This document shows positions 6,333-7,096 of a DNA stretch of 7,096 nt, piece after piece. The translations under genes and the position numbers were made by a program. Positions within the stretch are counted from its first letter, which is position 1; the number at the start of each line of letters is the position of its first letter. This DNA is from Candidatus Izemoplasma sp. (GTDB lineage Bacteria; Bacillota_I; Bacilli_A; Izemoplasmatales; Izemoplasmataceae), in assembly GCA_007116105.1 (NCBI GenBank), contig SKJA01000096.1, positions 1 to 7,096 of the forward strand. The letters run 5' to 3'. The notes below the pieces were generated by a model. That model was not told where the DNA came from and searched no databases. It was given only the letters and a program-made list of their open reading frames with translations.

Positions 6333-6897
6333 ACAAGAAGCAAAACAAGCAATGAAAGACAACTACGGCATGGCGCTCATCATTTCAGCCCTTCCACCGC
6401 TACTTTTAGGTGCCACAGGCATCACCGGCATCGCCCTTATTTTACTTGCCCCAGTCACCCTTGGGATGGTGTGGGCTTTTGTGATGATCAACCGCCGTCA
6501 AACGGCCGATTTAGGTGTCCTCTTACGCGGCTTTAGTGCGGATGGATACTTGAACAACGTGATTGTGCTTTTCTTAAAAAATCTTTTCATCTTTTTATGG
6601 GCGCTCTTATTGATCATTCCTGGCATTGTAAAAGCGTATGCGTATGCGATGACGCCTTATCTCTTAGCCGATGACACCGTCACCAACAAAGCGGATGCCA
6701 TTACGCAATCACGAGCCATGATGCAAGGCAACAAAGGTCGTTTATTTATGCTTCACCTATCGTTTATTGGGTGGTTTATTTTAAGCTTTTTAACCTTTGG
6801 TATTGCTTATTTCTTCTATGTTCGCCCCTACATGATGAGCGCCGACGCGCGTTTTTATGAATCGCTGAAAGCGGCCTACACAGGAACGACTAGATGA
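6313..6897 (+). CDS. DUF975-family integral membrane protein
   Basis: The protein has 194 residues. I recognise the DUF975 family of small Gram-positive membrane proteins from three blocks: IPGIVKAYAYAMTPYLLAD (102-120), SRAMMQGNKGRLF (133-145) and SFIGW (150-154), ending with a PYMMSADARFYESL tail. The short charged N-terminus (LKQEAKQAMKDNYG) precedes about four hydrophobic stretches, near 20-38, 40-60, 82-106 and 145-170, so it should sit in the cell membrane with no cleaved signal peptide. The function of the family is not established and I propose none. AAGGAGG (6300-6306) lies 6 nt before the ATG, a better ribosome site than that of rlmN, and the gene starts inside the rlmN coding end (20-nt overlap). 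It shares ATGA with the next gene, so the three are probably co-transcribed and translationally coupled. Confidence 0.88.
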   Translation: MDLRTLKQEAKQAMKDNYGMALIISALPPLLLGATGITGIALILLAPVTLGMVWAFVMINRRQTADLGVLLRGFSADGYLNNVIVLFLKNLFIFLWALLLIIPGIVKAYAYAMTPYLLADDTVTNKADAITQSRAMMQGNKGRLFMLHLSFIGWFILSFLTFGIAYFFYVRPYMMSADARFYESLKAAYTGTTR

Positions 6898-7096
6898 CCT
6901 TAGAAACACTTGAGCAACGCTCAAACAAGCCGTGGTTAATCATCGCGGCGCCGCCCATTCAGCGCGCGCTCATGCAACGCACCACCCTTACCCAAAAACC
7001 ACGCACCTATCTAACGATTCAAGACCTTTTTAAGAAGGTCTTTTTCGCTTATCACCCAGGAGCACTCAAAGCCACCAGTCACTACCTAGGCGTCTC
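6894..7096 (+). CDS. Unidentified protein, N-terminal fragment (possible AddB-like nuclease)
   Basis: The frame opens at ATG 6894, inside the stop of the DUF975 gene (ATGA 6894-6897), with AGGA at 6882-6885 as a modest ribosome site 8 nt upstream. It stays open for 67 codons to the window edge, so only the N-terminus is visible. It begins MTLETLEQRSNKPWLIIAA and continues with TYLTIQDLFKKVFFAYHP and ALKATSHYLGV. The pattern of a short hydrophobic strand, then a TI-x-DLFKK segment and an aromatic-rich FFAYHP, recalls the start of large AddB-like helicase/PD-(D/E)XK nuclease proteins of Acholeplasma-like bacteria. This resemblance is from memory and weak. Coding status is well supported by the overlap and the codon use; the function is not. 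Confidence 0.7.
   Translation, partial: MTLETLEQRSNKPWLIIAAPPIQRALMQRTTLTQKPRTYLTIQDLFKKVFFAYHPGALKATSHYLGV
6910..6924 (+). repeat. Small hairpin in the first codons of the last gene
   Basis: TTGAGC (6910-6915) and GCTCAA (6919-6924) form a perfect 6-bp stem with an AAC loop, 13 nt after the start codon. It could slow translation initiation, but a stem of this size is common by chance. Confidence 0.3.
7021..7045 (+). terminator. Terminator-like hairpin inside the last gene
   Basis: AAGACCTT (7021-7028) and AAGGTCTT (7035-7042) form a perfect 8-bp stem with a 6-nt loop, and the T-run covers 7041-7045 before CG. The shape is that of a weak intrinsic terminator, about 130 nt inside a coding frame where it encodes QDLFKKVFF. 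It may attenuate the distal operon or be a by-product of the encoded residues. Confidence 0.35.

Noticed and set aside
6961..6970. 10-bp palindrome AGCGCGCGCT, with GGCGCC nearby at 6948-6953
   Set aside because: Alternating GC palindromes occur easily in GC-rich codons (Gln-Arg-Ala-Leu), and nothing around them suggests a binding site.

Overview
This is an ordinary housekeeping stretch of a low-to-mid GC Gram-positive-type genome, read entirely from the + strand; sampled lines run about 40-47% G+C. A tRNA-Phe-type T-box, strong Shine-Dalgarno sequences, T-run terminators and a pepF-like M3 peptidase point to Bacillota or the related Mycoplasmatota. TGA is a real stop (end of pheS and of the DUF975 gene) and Trp is TGG, so this is not a UGA-Trp mycoplasma. 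The last partial gene faintly recalls nuclease/helicase proteins of Acholeplasma-like lineages, but the taxonomic placement is inference only.

Layout. (1) 1-309: the C-terminal 102 residues of an M3-family oligoendopeptidase. (2) 310-575: an intergenic regulatory region with a small hairpin at the pepF stop, a perfect inverted repeat over the -35 element, an extended -10 promoter, and a compact T-box leader with a Phe specifier, antiterminator and terminator. (3) 576-3979: pheS and pheT, overlapping by ATGA, encode the two subunits of phenylalanyl-tRNA synthetase and end in an intrinsic terminator. (4) 4089-5207: alanine dehydrogenase with its own promoter and terminator. (5) 5283 to the right edge: an operon of rlmN, a DUF975 membrane protein (20-nt overlap) and the start of an unidentified large gene (ATGA overlap), driven by an extended -10 promoter that gives rlmN a leader of only about 9 nt.

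How they work together. Uncharged tRNA-Phe should pair with the T-box and let transcription continue into pheST, so synthetase supply follows Phe charging. Ald links alanine, pyruvate and NADH metabolism and is a separate unit. RlmN modifies 23S rRNA and tRNA; its co-transcribed partners have no evident functional link to it.

I found no defence system, mobile element, CRISPR array, tRNA or rRNA gene. The less routine observations are the compact T-box, the palindrome on its promoter, the near-leaderless rlmN start, and a terminator-like hairpin inside the beginning of the last gene.
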